The notes under the pieces were generated by a model. That model had not been told where the DNA came from, did no database searches, and saw nothing but the letters and a program-made list of their open reading frames with translations. The position numbers and the translations under genes are program-made. A DNA stretch of 33,912 nucleotides from Treponema sp. (lineage in GTDB: Bacteria > Spirochaetota > Spirochaetia > Treponematales > Breznakiellaceae), in assembly GCA_031255645.1 (NCBI GenBank), contig JAIRSC010000088.1, positions 1 to 33,912 of the forward strand, read 5' to 3'. Of the stretch, positions 17,287 through 26,181 are shown piece by piece; within the stretch, counting starts at the first letter, position 1; each line of letters starts with the position of its first letter.

Positions 17287-18360
17287 ATGCACATGACTGA
17301 CGCGCTGCTTTCCCCGGCAGTAGGGGGAACAATGTGGGCGCTCAGCGCAGCCGCCCTCGCCCTCGCGGTTAAGAAGACTGCCGGGGGCGGTCAGGTAACC
17401 GGCGGATTTCCATCCGGCGGATTTCCATCCAACGGTCTTTCGCCGGAAGGACTTTCGTCCGGCGGCTTTGACGAAAAAAAGGTTCCCCTGATGGGAATTA
17501 TGGGCGCTTTTGTCTTTGCCGGCCAGATGATCAACTTTACCATTCCCGGAACCGGTTCCAGCGGGCATATCGGCGGCGGTATCCTGCTTGCCGCGATACT
17601 CGGCCCCTGGCCGGCTCTTATCACACTGGCGTCGGTATTGCTTATACAGTGTTTGTGTTTCGCCGACGGAGGTCTTTTGGCCTATGGCTGTAATGTGTTT
17701 AACATGGGAGTTTGTTCCACGCTGCTGGCGTACCTGTTTCTTTTCCGGCCCATAGTCAAAAAAAACCTTAACGCGAAAACCATCACGATTGCGTCCGTTG
17801 TTTCGGTTGTCGCGGGACTCCAGCTGGGCGCTTTTTTTGTGGTTCTGGAGACGCTGGTTTCGGGAATAACCGAGCTGCCGTTCGGATTGTTCACGGCTCT
17901 TATGCAGCCCATACATCTTGCCATCGGCCTTGTGGAAGGAATCGTAAGCGCCGCCGTACTCTGCTTTGTGTACCGGGCGCGCCCGGAAATTCTGGGCGGC
18001 GCGGTTCCCGCCGCGCCATCCGCCGTATCGGCGAAAAAAGTGCTGGCGGTTTTCGCCGCGCTTACCCTTGTTACCGCCGGTGTCCTGTCGTTGTTCGCTT
18101 CCGCCTATCCCGACGGTCTTGAGTGGTCCATGGAAAGAACGGCCGGGACCGCGGAACTTGAACGGGACGGGCCTGTTTACGCGGCGGCGAGCAGTCTTGT
18201 GGAAGGGACGGCCTTTATGCCCGATTACAACTTCAAAAACGGCGAAAGCGCCGCCGGAACTTCCGCGGCGGGAATTGCCGGGAGCGTTGTTACCGTTATC
18301 CTTGCCGGGGGCATAGGGCTGCTTATCAGGGCCGCGCGGGCGCGAAAAAAACCGTCATGA
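17287..18360 (+). CDS. Nickel/cobalt ECF transporter substrate-specific component, CbiM/NikM with C-terminal NikN-like segment
   Basis: MHMTDALLSP (His2), GFVFAGQMINFTIPGTGSSGHIGGGILLAAILGPW-like core, FADGGLLAYGCNVFNMG; C-terminal YPDGLEWSMER ... MPDYNF plus final TM. Confidence 0.9.
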   Translation: MHMTDALLSPAVGGTMWALSAAALALAVKKTAGGGQVTGGFPSGGFPSNGLSPEGLSSGGFDEKKVPLMGIMGAFVFAGQMINFTIPGTGSSGHIGGGILLAAILGPWPALITLASVLLIQCLCFADGGLLAYGCNVFNMGVCSTLLAYLFLFRPIVKKNLNAKTITIASVVSVVAGLQLGAFFVVLETLVSGITELPFGLFTALMQPIHLAIGLVEGIVSAAVLCFVYRARPEILGGAVPAAPSAVSAKKVLAVFAALTLVTAGVLSLFASAYPDGLEWSMERTAGTAELERDGPVYAAASSLVEGTAFMPDYNFKNGESAAGTSAAGIAGSVVTVILAGGIGLLIRAARARKKPS

Positions 18361-19160
18361 GTCCGGGGCGGGCCGCCGCGGGAATTGCCGCGCTGGAAGA
18401 ATACGCGATGAAGGATTCTCCGCTGGGCCGGATACATCCGGGGGTCAAGCTTTTCGCGGCGGCTGTGTATCTTGTGTGTACCGTATCCTTTCCCGCGACG
18501 GCTCCGGGCAGGCTCGCGCCCTATCTGCTTTACCCCGCCGTGCTGCTGCCTTTGGCGGATATTCCGTTAAAGGCGGCGGTCATACGGCTTGTTCCCGCGA
18601 TGCCGTTTGCCCTTATGGGAGGAATCAGCTGCCTTCTTGTCATGCGGGATCCGGCGTTCGCTTTCGGGAATCTGATTGTAAGCCGGGGCGTTCTTGCCTT
18701 CGCGGCGATAATGCTCAAGACGGTTCTCTGTGTCAGCGCCGCGCTTATTCTCGCGGGATCGACTCCGTTCCATGTACTCTGCGCCGGCCTTCGCCGCCTG
18801 CGCGTTCCGTCTGTGCTGTGCCTTCAGCTTATGTTGTGTTACCGCTACATTGCCGTACTTCTTGAAGAAGCCCAGGCCATGTACACGGCCTGTATACTCC
18901 GTTCCACGGGAAAGAGGGCGGCGATAAAAGATATGGGCCCCCTTTTGGGAACGCTGCTCCTTCGCGGCCTGGACAGGGCGGACAGGGTATACAACGCGAT
19001 GCGCTGCCGGGGTTTTCGGGGAACGTTCTTTGCCGAACGAAAAACGCTGAAAGCCGCCGACATCGTTTACTGCGCCGTTGTCTGTGCCGCCGCCGTGTTC
19101 TTCCGGTTTTTTAACGTTCCGCGCTTTATCGGAACCGTTATGGGAAACCTCCTTTGGTGA
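18357..19160 (+). CDS. CbiQ/NikQ (EcfT-type) transmembrane component
   Basis: ATGA overlap with the preceding gene; HPGVKLFAAAVYLVCTVSFP, RVYNAMRCRGFRG coupling motif. Confidence 0.88.
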   Translation: MSPGRAAAGIAALEEYAMKDSPLGRIHPGVKLFAAAVYLVCTVSFPATAPGRLAPYLLYPAVLLPLADIPLKAAVIRLVPAMPFALMGGISCLLVMRDPAFAFGNLIVSRGVLAFAAIMLKTVLCVSAALILAGSTPFHVLCAGLRRLRVPSVLCLQLMLCYRYIAVLLEEAQAMYTACILRSTGKRAAIKDMGPLLGTLLLRGLDRADRVYNAMRCRGFRGTFFAERKTLKAADIVYCAVVCAAAVFFRFFNVPRFIGTVMGNLLW

Positions 19161-19801
19161 CGCTTGACGTTGCCGGCCTTACGGTTCGCTATGGCGCGAA
19201 TGATCCGCCGGCGCTGTCCGGCGTTTCATTTTCCCTTCGGGCCGGCGAGAAGATCGCCCTTACCGGCAATAACGGCGCGGGAAAATCGACGCTGCTCCTC
19301 ACCCTGGTCGGGATACTGACTCCCGAAAGCGGAAAAATTATCCTTAAGGGACAGGAAATTGACAGGAAGAGTACCGGCGCGCTGCGGGAAAACATCGGCC
19401 TTGTCCTGCAAAATCCCGACGATCAGCTTTTTATGCCGGCTGTGTATGACGATATCGCGTTCGGCCTTCGCAGCCACGGAAAACCGGAGGCGGAAACGGC
19501 GCGGGTCGTACATGAGGTGATGGAAAAACTCGGCATAGGCGGCCTTGGGGAACGCTTGAGCGGCCGTCTTTCGGGCGGCGAGAAACGTCTTGCCGCGCTG
19601 GCGGGGGTTCTTGTTATGCGGCCCGATATACTGCTTCTCGACGAACCCGCGGCTTTTCTCGATCCGCCGTCCCGCGGCCGCCTTACCGGCATACTCGCGG
19701 AACTTCCCCAGGCGATGATCCTCGCCACCCACGACCGGGATCTGGCCGAAACCCTGTGCGACAGGGAGCTGCGCCTTGAGCGGGGACATCTTGCGCCATA
19801 G
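19157..19801 (+). CDS. CbiO/NikO ABC-type ATPase
   Basis: GNNGAGKSTLLLTLVG Walker A, LSGGEKRLAALAGVL signature, LLLDEPAAFLDP Walker B; GTG at 19157 or TTG at 19154. Confidence 0.9.
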   Translation: MTLDVAGLTVRYGANDPPALSGVSFSLRAGEKIALTGNNGAGKSTLLLTLVGILTPESGKIILKGQEIDRKSTGALRENIGLVLQNPDDQLFMPAVYDDIAFGLRSHGKPEAETARVVHEVMEKLGIGGLGERLSGRLSGGEKRLAALAGVLVMRPDILLLDEPAAFLDPPSRGRLTGILAELPQAMILATHDRDLAETLCDRELRLERGHLAP

Positions 19802-19855
19802 AGTTCACAAAGATGTCCACCCGTTCAAGACACGGGCGCTGTGTGGTAGCCGTGT

Positions 19856-19920
19856 GCCTGTCTCGATAATCAGCGGCGTGGATTTTACTATTTTGGGAGG
19901 TTCATTCGGACAAAACACCA
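19856..19920 (-). repeat. Dispersed MITE-like repeat, copy 3
   Basis: Reverse complement TGGTGTTTTGTCCGAATGAACCTCCCAAAATAGTAAAATCCACGCCGCTGATTATCGAGACAGGC. Confidence 0.8.
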
Positions 19921-19974
19921 GGTACATGGAAATAAATATCAAAACTTGTTATACTTCCCCGTAAAAGGAACACT

Positions 19975-21663
19975 ATGGGCGACCTACAAACAACGGTGAA
20001 GCATCTTCATCCCCTGGAAGTCAAGATTATTCTTCATTACAAGCAGGACGAAGAGCTTACAATAGACAAAGTTGAATCCGACCTTGATCTTATACACGGG
20101 AACGGAAACCAGGCCCTGTCCTGGCTTGCCGGAAAGGGTATCGTGTCGGAGCTGCGGCGGGAAACAAAGTGGTTTTTCGAACTGACGGATCTTGGACGGG
20201 AGTGGAAAGAGAAGGGAACTCCCGAAGAACGGATGATAGAATATGTGCGGATAGAGCCGGGCCGGACAATGCCCGAAATCGCCGCGGCCCTCAAGCTGGA
20301 TAACAAGGACGCGGGCAGCGCTTTCGGGACGCTTTCCAAACTGGGCGTACTGGCCATGAATCCCGCCAAAGGGATCGTTATGGCGCTGCCGGAACATGAA
20401 ACGCTAAACGGCCGGCCCGAGGGCGGAAAAGCGGCGGAACATCTCGCGCTAATCCGGGGCCTTCTTGAAAAGGCCGCCGAATCCGCCGGGCGGCTTCTTG
20501 ACCACGACAGCCTTTCCGGGGCGGAAAGGCTTGTCATGGGCGGCCTTGCCAAAAAGCGCGCCGCCGCCGCCGCCCCGTTCCGCGAAATCGACCGCGAAAC
20601 CGTCGTGTTCGGCTTTACCGGTTCCCGGGGCCCGGACGAAACCAGCCGGGACATTCTCGCGGCGGCGCTTGCCGCGGCGGGGATTACCGGGGAAGAGACC
20701 GGCGCCCTTACGCCGGAAATGCTCGCCGCGGGAAGCTGGAAGGGAAAGGCGTTTCGTTCCTACAATGTAAAAGTTCCGCCTACCCGGCTTGTTCCCGGGC
20801 GGACCAATCCCTACGTAAAATTCCTGGAAGACGTAAAGGACAAGCTCGCTTCCCTGGGTTTTGAGGAGTTTGACGGCCCTCTTGTGGAAACCGAATTCTG
20901 GAATTCGGACGCCCTTTTTATGCCCCAGTTCCATTCCGCCCGGGACATTCACGACGTGTACCGCGTCGCCGGAACGAAGCGCGGCGGCGCGGGCGAAAAC
21001 GGCGGCCCGGATGCGGCCGAACCGGCCCGCGCCGCCTGTATTGAGGAGCCGTGGCTTTCCAATGTGGCCGCCGCCCATGAAACAGGCGGCGCTGCCGGCA
21101 GCCGGGGATGGGGCTACAGTTTTGACAGGGATTTTACCCGCGCCCTTATCCTGCGCAGCCAGGGAACGGTACTGTCGGCAAAAACCCTCCCCCGCGCGAA
21201 GATACCCGGCAAGTACTTCGGCATTGTGCGCTGTTTCCGTTACGACCGGGTCGACGCGACCCACCTTCCGGATTTCTACCAGACCGAAGGCATTGTCCTT
21301 GGCGAGGACGTGAACCTTAAAACGCTCCTTGGAATGCTCGAAATGTTCGCGCTGGAAGTGGCCGGCGCCAAAGAGGTAAAATACGTTCCCGGCTATTTTC
21401 CCTTTACCGAACCGTCGGTAGAGGTTCACATCAAACACCCCGTTCTGGGCTGGTTTGAGATGGGCGGATCGGGAATCTTCCGGCCCGAAGTTACCGAAAG
21501 CCTTGGCGTCCATGTGCCTGTCGCCGCCTGGGGAATCGGCATTGATCGCATGGCCCTTACGGCCCTGGGGCTCAACGACCTGCGGGAACTTTTCAGCTAC
21601 GACATAGAGAACGTGCGGCTCAGGCGGACAAAAGAAAACAGCCCGGCGCAGGAGGCGATCTGA
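19975..21663 (+). CDS. pheS: Phenylalanyl-tRNA synthetase alpha subunit, archaeal/eukaryal type
   Basis: N-terminal winged-helix-like LHPLEVKIILHY...; GFEEFDGPLVETEFWNSDALFMPQFHSARDIHDVY; FRYDRVDATHLPDFYQTEG; MGGSGIFRPEV. Confidence 0.93.
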   Translation: MGDLQTTVKHLHPLEVKIILHYKQDEELTIDKVESDLDLIHGNGNQALSWLAGKGIVSELRRETKWFFELTDLGREWKEKGTPEERMIEYVRIEPGRTMPEIAAALKLDNKDAGSAFGTLSKLGVLAMNPAKGIVMALPEHETLNGRPEGGKAAEHLALIRGLLEKAAESAGRLLDHDSLSGAERLVMGGLAKKRAAAAAPFREIDRETVVFGFTGSRGPDETSRDILAAALAAAGITGEETGALTPEMLAAGSWKGKAFRSYNVKVPPTRLVPGRTNPYVKFLEDVKDKLASLGFEEFDGPLVETEFWNSDALFMPQFHSARDIHDVYRVAGTKRGGAGENGGPDAAEPARAACIEEPWLSNVAAAHETGGAAGSRGWGYSFDRDFTRALILRSQGTVLSAKTLPRAKIPGKYFGIVRCFRYDRVDATHLPDFYQTEGIVLGEDVNLKTLLGMLEMFALEVAGAKEVKYVPGYFPFTEPSVEVHIKHPVLGWFEMGGSGIFRPEVTESLGVHVPVAAWGIGIDRMALTALGLNDLRELFSYDIENVRLRRTKENSPAQEAI

Positions 21664-23429
21664 TGCCCAAAATTGAAGTTAACGAAAAAGCGTTTTTTAC
21701 GCTGGCCGGATGTCCCGGCGGCAAAAGCGTCTGGAATACCAGGGATCAGTTTGAGCGGGCGCTTGGCTGCGCCAAGGCGGAACTTGACGAAGACAGCGAC
21801 AAAAGCCTTCCCGAAGACGAGCGGATTCTTAAAATAGAACTGAACGATACGAACAGACCGGATCTGTGGGGAACCGCCGGCTGCGCCCGGCAGCTTAGAG
21901 TTTACAACGGCGGCAAAGCGCCGGTCTATCCGTTTTTCTCCTCTCCGGGAAACCCCCGGCCCGCCAAACACAAAGTCGTCGTGGAACAATCCGTACAAAA
22001 AGTGCGGCCGTATCTTGCGGGCTTTATCGCTTCCGGCAGGGCAATCAGCGATCCGATGCTTCGGGACATGATCCAAACCCAGGAAAAACTTGCCTGGAAT
22101 TTCGGCCGTAAACGGCGGACTATCTCGATGGGGCTTTACCGCAGTTCCATTATCAAGTGGCCGATTATCTACAAGGGGGTCGATCCCGACGGCGTATCGT
22201 TTGTGCCCCTTCAGTGGGACGCGCCCCTTTCTCTTAGGGAGATTCTCAGACAGCATCCAAAGGGAAAAGAATACGCATTCATCCAGGAACACGAACCGCT
22301 GCATCCGCTGTTAACCGATTCCGGGGACAGGGTGCTTTCCTATCCGCCGATTATCAATTCCGCCGATCTTGGGGCGGTTCAGGTGGGCGACACGGACCTT
22401 TTTGTGGAGCTTACCGGAACGGACCAGGCTTCGGTTACGCTGGCCGCGTCGATTGTCGCCTGCGATCTTGCCGACAACGGTTTTACGATTGAGCCGGTAG
22501 AAGTGGAGTACCGTTACGATACTCCTTTCGGCGGAACCTGCGTTACGCCGTACTATTTTCAGGAGCCGGTGTTCTGTTCGCTTTCCCGGATTGAAAAATA
22601 CCTGGGCGAAAAAATCGAAGCCGATGACTGCGTTAAAGCCCTGGCCCGCATGGGGGTAAGGGCGGAAAAAGCCGGCGGCGTCGAACGCGGCGCGTCAGGC
22701 GCGGGCGCGCCCGGTAAGGACGAGCCCGGCGTCCGGGCCTGGCCGCCCGAATACCGAAACGATTTCCTTCACGCCGCGGACGTTATGGAAGACATTATGA
22801 TGGGCCGGGGGCTCGACACGTTCAGCCCCGAACGTCCGCGGGATTTTACCGTAGGCCGGCTCAGCCCCGTTACGGTTTTCAGCCGCCGGATCAAGGAGAT
22901 CATGATCGGCATGGGTTACCAGGAAATGATCTACAACTACCTGGGTTCCCGCAAAGACCTTGTCGAAAAGATGCGCGGCGACGGCGCTTCGATTATCCGC
23001 ATATCCAACCCGATGACCGAAAACTACGAGTATGTCAGGGACAGCGTCCTCGCTTCCCTTGTACAGAGCGAATCCGTTTCGGGCCACGCGGTTTATCCCC
23101 ACCGGATCTTCGAAGCGGGAAAAATCGCCCGGCTCGACGGCAGCGGTGAAACCATAACGCGCCAGTACCTGGGTTTCCTTGAAGCCGCCGCCGGGACAAA
23201 CTTTAACGTCGTGGCCGCGGCGCTGCAGACTTTGTTCTACTACCTTGCCCGTGAATACGCCGTGGAAGAATCCGCCGACAGCCGCTTTATACCCGGCCGG
23301 GCGGCGGCGATTCTTTACGGGAACAGACCCATCGGGGTTTTCGGCGAGCTTCACCCGGAACTGCTTGAAAACTGGGGAATTACCGTTCCCTGTACAGCCT
23401 GTGAGCTGGACCTGGAAGCCCTGTTATAG
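21663..23429 (+). CDS. pheT: Phenylalanyl-tRNA synthetase beta subunit, archaeal/eukaryal type (588 aa)
   Basis: ELNDTNRPDLWGTAGCARQLR; PPIINSADLGAVQ; EYRNDFLHAADVMEDIMMGRGLDTF; overlaps the pheS stop. Confidence 0.93.
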   Translation: MPKIEVNEKAFFTLAGCPGGKSVWNTRDQFERALGCAKAELDEDSDKSLPEDERILKIELNDTNRPDLWGTAGCARQLRVYNGGKAPVYPFFSSPGNPRPAKHKVVVEQSVQKVRPYLAGFIASGRAISDPMLRDMIQTQEKLAWNFGRKRRTISMGLYRSSIIKWPIIYKGVDPDGVSFVPLQWDAPLSLREILRQHPKGKEYAFIQEHEPLHPLLTDSGDRVLSYPPIINSADLGAVQVGDTDLFVELTGTDQASVTLAASIVACDLADNGFTIEPVEVEYRYDTPFGGTCVTPYYFQEPVFCSLSRIEKYLGEKIEADDCVKALARMGVRAEKAGGVERGASGAGAPGKDEPGVRAWPPEYRNDFLHAADVMEDIMMGRGLDTFSPERPRDFTVGRLSPVTVFSRRIKEIMIGMGYQEMIYNYLGSRKDLVEKMRGDGASIIRISNPMTENYEYVRDSVLASLVQSESVSGHAVYPHRIFEAGKIARLDGSGETITRQYLGFLEAAAGTNFNVVAAALQTLFYYLAREYAVEESADSRFIPGRAAAILYGNRPIGVFGELHPELLENWGITVPCTACELDLEALL

Positions 23430-23506
23430 CCGGTGAGGCTATTCGGGGCTGTTCGAGACTGTTCCAAAAGCCGAAGTCGGAACAGCCCCTATACACTACG
23501 GAACAC

Positions 23507-23750
23507 TGGTGTTCTGTCCAACACAGATTCAACAAGACCTCTTCTGTAAGTAAAAGCCCACTCTGATAGTTTTGGCCGAATCAAAAGTGTATATTGTCAA
23601 AACCCACGCCGCCTTTATACCGTGAAAGGCCCACCCAATAGCACAGCGCCCGTTCAAGGTACAGGCGCTGTGGATTTACCGTATGCCTGCCTCGATAATC
23701 AGCGACGTGGATTTTACTATTTTGACATTTTGATTTAGCCGGAACACTAG
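23507..23750 (-). repeat. Longer (about 240 bp) MITE-like element bounded by inverted termini GTGTTCTGTCC / GCCGGAACAC; includes repeat copy 4 (23685-23750)
   Basis: Shares the CTAGTGTT...GATTATCGAGGCAGGC core with copies 1-3 and 5, plus an internal block also seen at about 31830-31870. Confidence 0.65.
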
Positions 23751-24193
23751 AACCCCATCATTTCTTCTTCGGGGTACAGTTCCGCCGGTTCTTCGGACCG
23801 TCCCGCCGCGGTGTTTTCGGACAGGGCTTCTTCGGCAAGACTGGTTTCGCCTTTCCCGTTCTTTTTGAATTCGGGACGGAATTCGACATGCTCAGCCACG
23901 ATAGCTATCTTGGAATGAGCCCTCCCGTCCGAACCGTTCCAGCGTTCCTGTTTCAGCCTGCCCACTACCCGAACTCCGCGGCCTTTACGCCCGAGATTGT
24001 AGCAATTTTCGGCAAGCTTCGACCAGGTTTCCACGTCAAAGAACGACACTTCCTTTTCCAATCCTGAATCTTGCTTAAAGAAACGGTTGGAGGCAAGGCT
24101 GAAGGTGCACAACGGCGTCCCTTTTGGCGTGGTTCGAAACAGGGGATCCCGCACCAAATTTCCTTCGATCAAAATTGAGTTGAGGTTATTCAT
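23747..24193 (-). CDS. ssb: Single-stranded DNA-binding protein
   Basis: MNNLNSILIEGNLVRDPLFRTTPKGTPLCTFSLASNRFF...VSFFDVETWSKLAENCYNLGRKGRGVRVVGRLKQERW; true start within the longer ORF. Confidence 0.93.
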   Translation of the reverse strand: MNNLNSILIEGNLVRDPLFRTTPKGTPLCTFSLASNRFFKQDSGLEKEVSFFDVETWSKLAENCYNLGRKGRGVRVVGRLKQERWNGSDGRAHSKIAIVAEHVEFRPEFKKNGKGETSLAEEALSENTAAGRSEEPAELYPEEEMMGF

Positions 24194-24396
24194 AACGCCT
24201 CCGCTTTCCGGGAACTTTACAAAGCCCGGAAACACTTTAGGGTACGGCAGGCGCTGCGACCTGCCGGCAAGGGGCCGCGTAGGGTTTTTCCCCTTACAGC
24301 CATATAGATGCCTGTAAGCTGTTTCCCGCTTTAATTTTGAGGATTTTTTTTCGTTTTTTCGCTGGCTTTTCCGGGCAGCCCCAACGCGGGTACCCG

Positions 24397-24562
24397 GCAT
24401 GGCAGCCGGAATCCGCCATAGCGGGAACGGAATCCGCCATGGCGCGAATGGGATCCGCCATGGAAAAAATGAAATTTTCCATAGCGGGAGTGAAATCCGC
24501 CATAGCGCGAGCGGGATCCGCCATGGAAAATTCGGGATCCGCTATGGCGGGAGCGGCGTTTC
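24397..24562. repeat. Second 21-bp tandem array, about 7-8 units (consensus CCATRGCGGGARCGGGATCCG)
   Basis: Units at 24416, 24437, 24458, 24479, 24500, 24521 and 24542; partial first unit at 24397. Confidence 0.93.
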
Positions 24563-24605
24563 CCGTGGCGAGATCAGCGTTCGGTATCTGTGTCTCCGGG
24601 CGGTT

Positions 24606-25847
24606 CTAAAGCCCGGTGTTTTGGTGTTTTGTATACTGTTCCAGCAGCAGAAGGTCGAGCCGTTCCATAAAGCGTTTTTTCCGCGCCGGATTGGCCGTGT
24701 TGTTGTTGGCCGCGCTGTCGTTGTCTTTCCCGGCCGCGCCGGTAAACAGACTCCGGCGGCTGTTGAAGCGATCGAGAATACGAAAGGTTTCCGCCAAAAG
24801 ATTCCCGAAAGCGCCGGGGAGCCGCGGTTCGGCGGAAACGATGAGCCTTGAAAGCATGACAAGCCCCTCAAAGTTCAGCGCCTTGCGGACGCCGCTTTCC
24901 AGGCTTCCCAGCGCGACGGTAAAAGGCCCCGCCGACGCGATGATCCTGCCGAAGGGCGGGAACAGGTTACAGATGACGATTCCCGCCATAACGACGGCGG
25001 CGGCAAGAAGCCGGGGTTTTTTGCCGGCCAGAACCGCGAGAAGCCAGAACAGAACAAGCAGCGCCGCCTTTACGCCTGGCCGCGGGATCACGAGGAATAC
25101 GGCGCCCGCCCCAAGCCCCGCGAAAAACAAGGGCAGGGAAGGAAGGTTCCGCCGGGCGGGAGTCCGCGCTGTGTGTTCCTGTTCGGGCGGATCGGGCGCG
25201 CGGGCCGTTTTCGCGGGGGCCGGCGGTTCGCGCGCCCAGGTCCGCAGAAGCCGCGAGCGCGCGGCAAAAACGTCCGCGAAAATTCCCAGGGCGGCGCCGC
25301 TTACGATTCCCGCGGCGAGAAAGGGCGGCGCGAGGTACGCGGCGCTTTCGCCAAAAAGGAAAAAGCGGGCCAGGACAAGCTGGACGCTGTTGGAAGCAAA
25401 GGCCCCGGCGACGCTTATGCCGGCAAGGCTGATACGTGTACCGAAGAGCCGGCGCAGGCCGTACATGAGCGCCGCGGAAACCGCCGATCCGGCCAGCGAA
25501 AACAGAAACACATACGAAAGAAAGGTTCCGGTAATAAAAGCCTGGCCCGTTACTTTAAGCAGCGCCAGAAGACAGTAGCTTTGCGGCGAAAAAAGCGGCA
25601 GCCCGGATCGTTCCGCCGGGGATTTTCCGAGCGAAAGCCCCGCCGTTTCCCCGGCCGGGTTTTCCCGGAACGCCGGAACGCTCAGCGCCAAAAGCAGAGA
25701 CAGGTTCGCGAGCCCCAGCCGCATAAACGGCAGGGGTTTGGGGAGAACGTAATCTATCGCGGAAAGAAACAGGGAAAGGGCTCCCAAAAGAGCCGTTCTG
25801 TCAGAAGGCCGCGGCGTCAAGGTCCGGTTCCGTATTCTCGCCTTCAA
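24606..25847 (-). CDS. Gx-transporter (HepS1-like) membrane protein with C-terminal EcfT/CbiQ-like region
   Basis: LPFMRLGLANLSLLLAL...LLKVTGQAFITGTFLSYVFLFSLAGSAVSAALMYGL...GAFASNSVQLVLARFFLFGE; second set of TM helices after a polar linker. Start uncertain (TTG, overlaps the upstream gene). Confidence 0.7.
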   Translation of the reverse strand: MKARIRNRTLTPRPSDRTALLGALSLFLSAIDYVLPKPLPFMRLGLANLSLLLALSVPAFRENPAGETAGLSLGKSPAERSGLPLFSPQSYCLLALLKVTGQAFITGTFLSYVFLFSLAGSAVSAALMYGLRRLFGTRISLAGISVAGAFASNSVQLVLARFFLFGESAAYLAPPFLAAGIVSGAALGIFADVFAARSRLLRTWAREPPAPAKTARAPDPPEQEHTARTPARRNLPSLPLFFAGLGAGAVFLVIPRPGVKAALLVLFWLLAVLAGKKPRLLAAAVVMAGIVICNLFPPFGRIIASAGPFTVALGSLESGVRKALNFEGLVMLSRLIVSAEPRLPGAFGNLLAETFRILDRFNSRRSLFTGAAGKDNDSAANNNTANPARKKRFMERLDLLLLEQYTKHQNTGL

Positions 25848-26169
25848 TGGTAAGCGAAATTCCGTTGGGAAGACAAGCTATCCACTGACCCCGCCTGTGT
25901 ATAGTCCCGGAAGCTATGCAGGTTTTATTGGCGCAGGGGGAAGAAAGCACCCGGACGCCGCCGCCGGAAAGCTCCACGACGGTTTGGCCCAGGGGACCCG
26001 GTATCTCTACCCGTTCCGTTCTGTCCATCGGGTAGACCCAGTTCCCGCCCGTTCCCTGAATGTGAAGACGCGCCCTGTCCCGGCCGCCTCCGTAAACCCG
26101 CAGGGCGCAGACCGCCGTTACGGCGGAAACAATGACGAAAACAGCCGCGTCGGCAAAGCGTAATTTCAC
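25801..26169 (-). CDS. NusG domain II-like exported/membrane-anchored protein
   Basis: N-terminal TM; VRVLSSPCANKTCIASGTIHRRGQWIACLPNGISLTIEG is the NusG_II-type CxxKxC...CLPN pattern. Confidence 0.78.
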   Translation of the reverse strand: MKLRFADAAVFVIVSAVTAVCALRVYGGGRDRARLHIQGTGGNWVYPMDRTERVEIPGPLGQTVVELSGGGVRVLSSPCANKTCIASGTIHRRGQWIACLPNGISLTIEGENTEPDLDAAAF

Positions 26170-26181
26170 CGGCCGGAAAAC

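Noticed and set aside
20449-21513. 354-aa minus-strand ORF opposite pheS
   Set aside because: Antisense shadow of confidently identified pheS.
24245-24266. Hairpin CGGCAGG-cgctgcga-CCTGCCG upstream of ssb as a riboswitch
   Set aside because: Short stem only; no recognisable conserved riboswitch core.
24294-24851. MADSVPA/ARAMAD repeat ORFs over the second 21-bp array
   Set aside because: Same reasoning: 3-divisible tandem repeat open in several frames, no start context.
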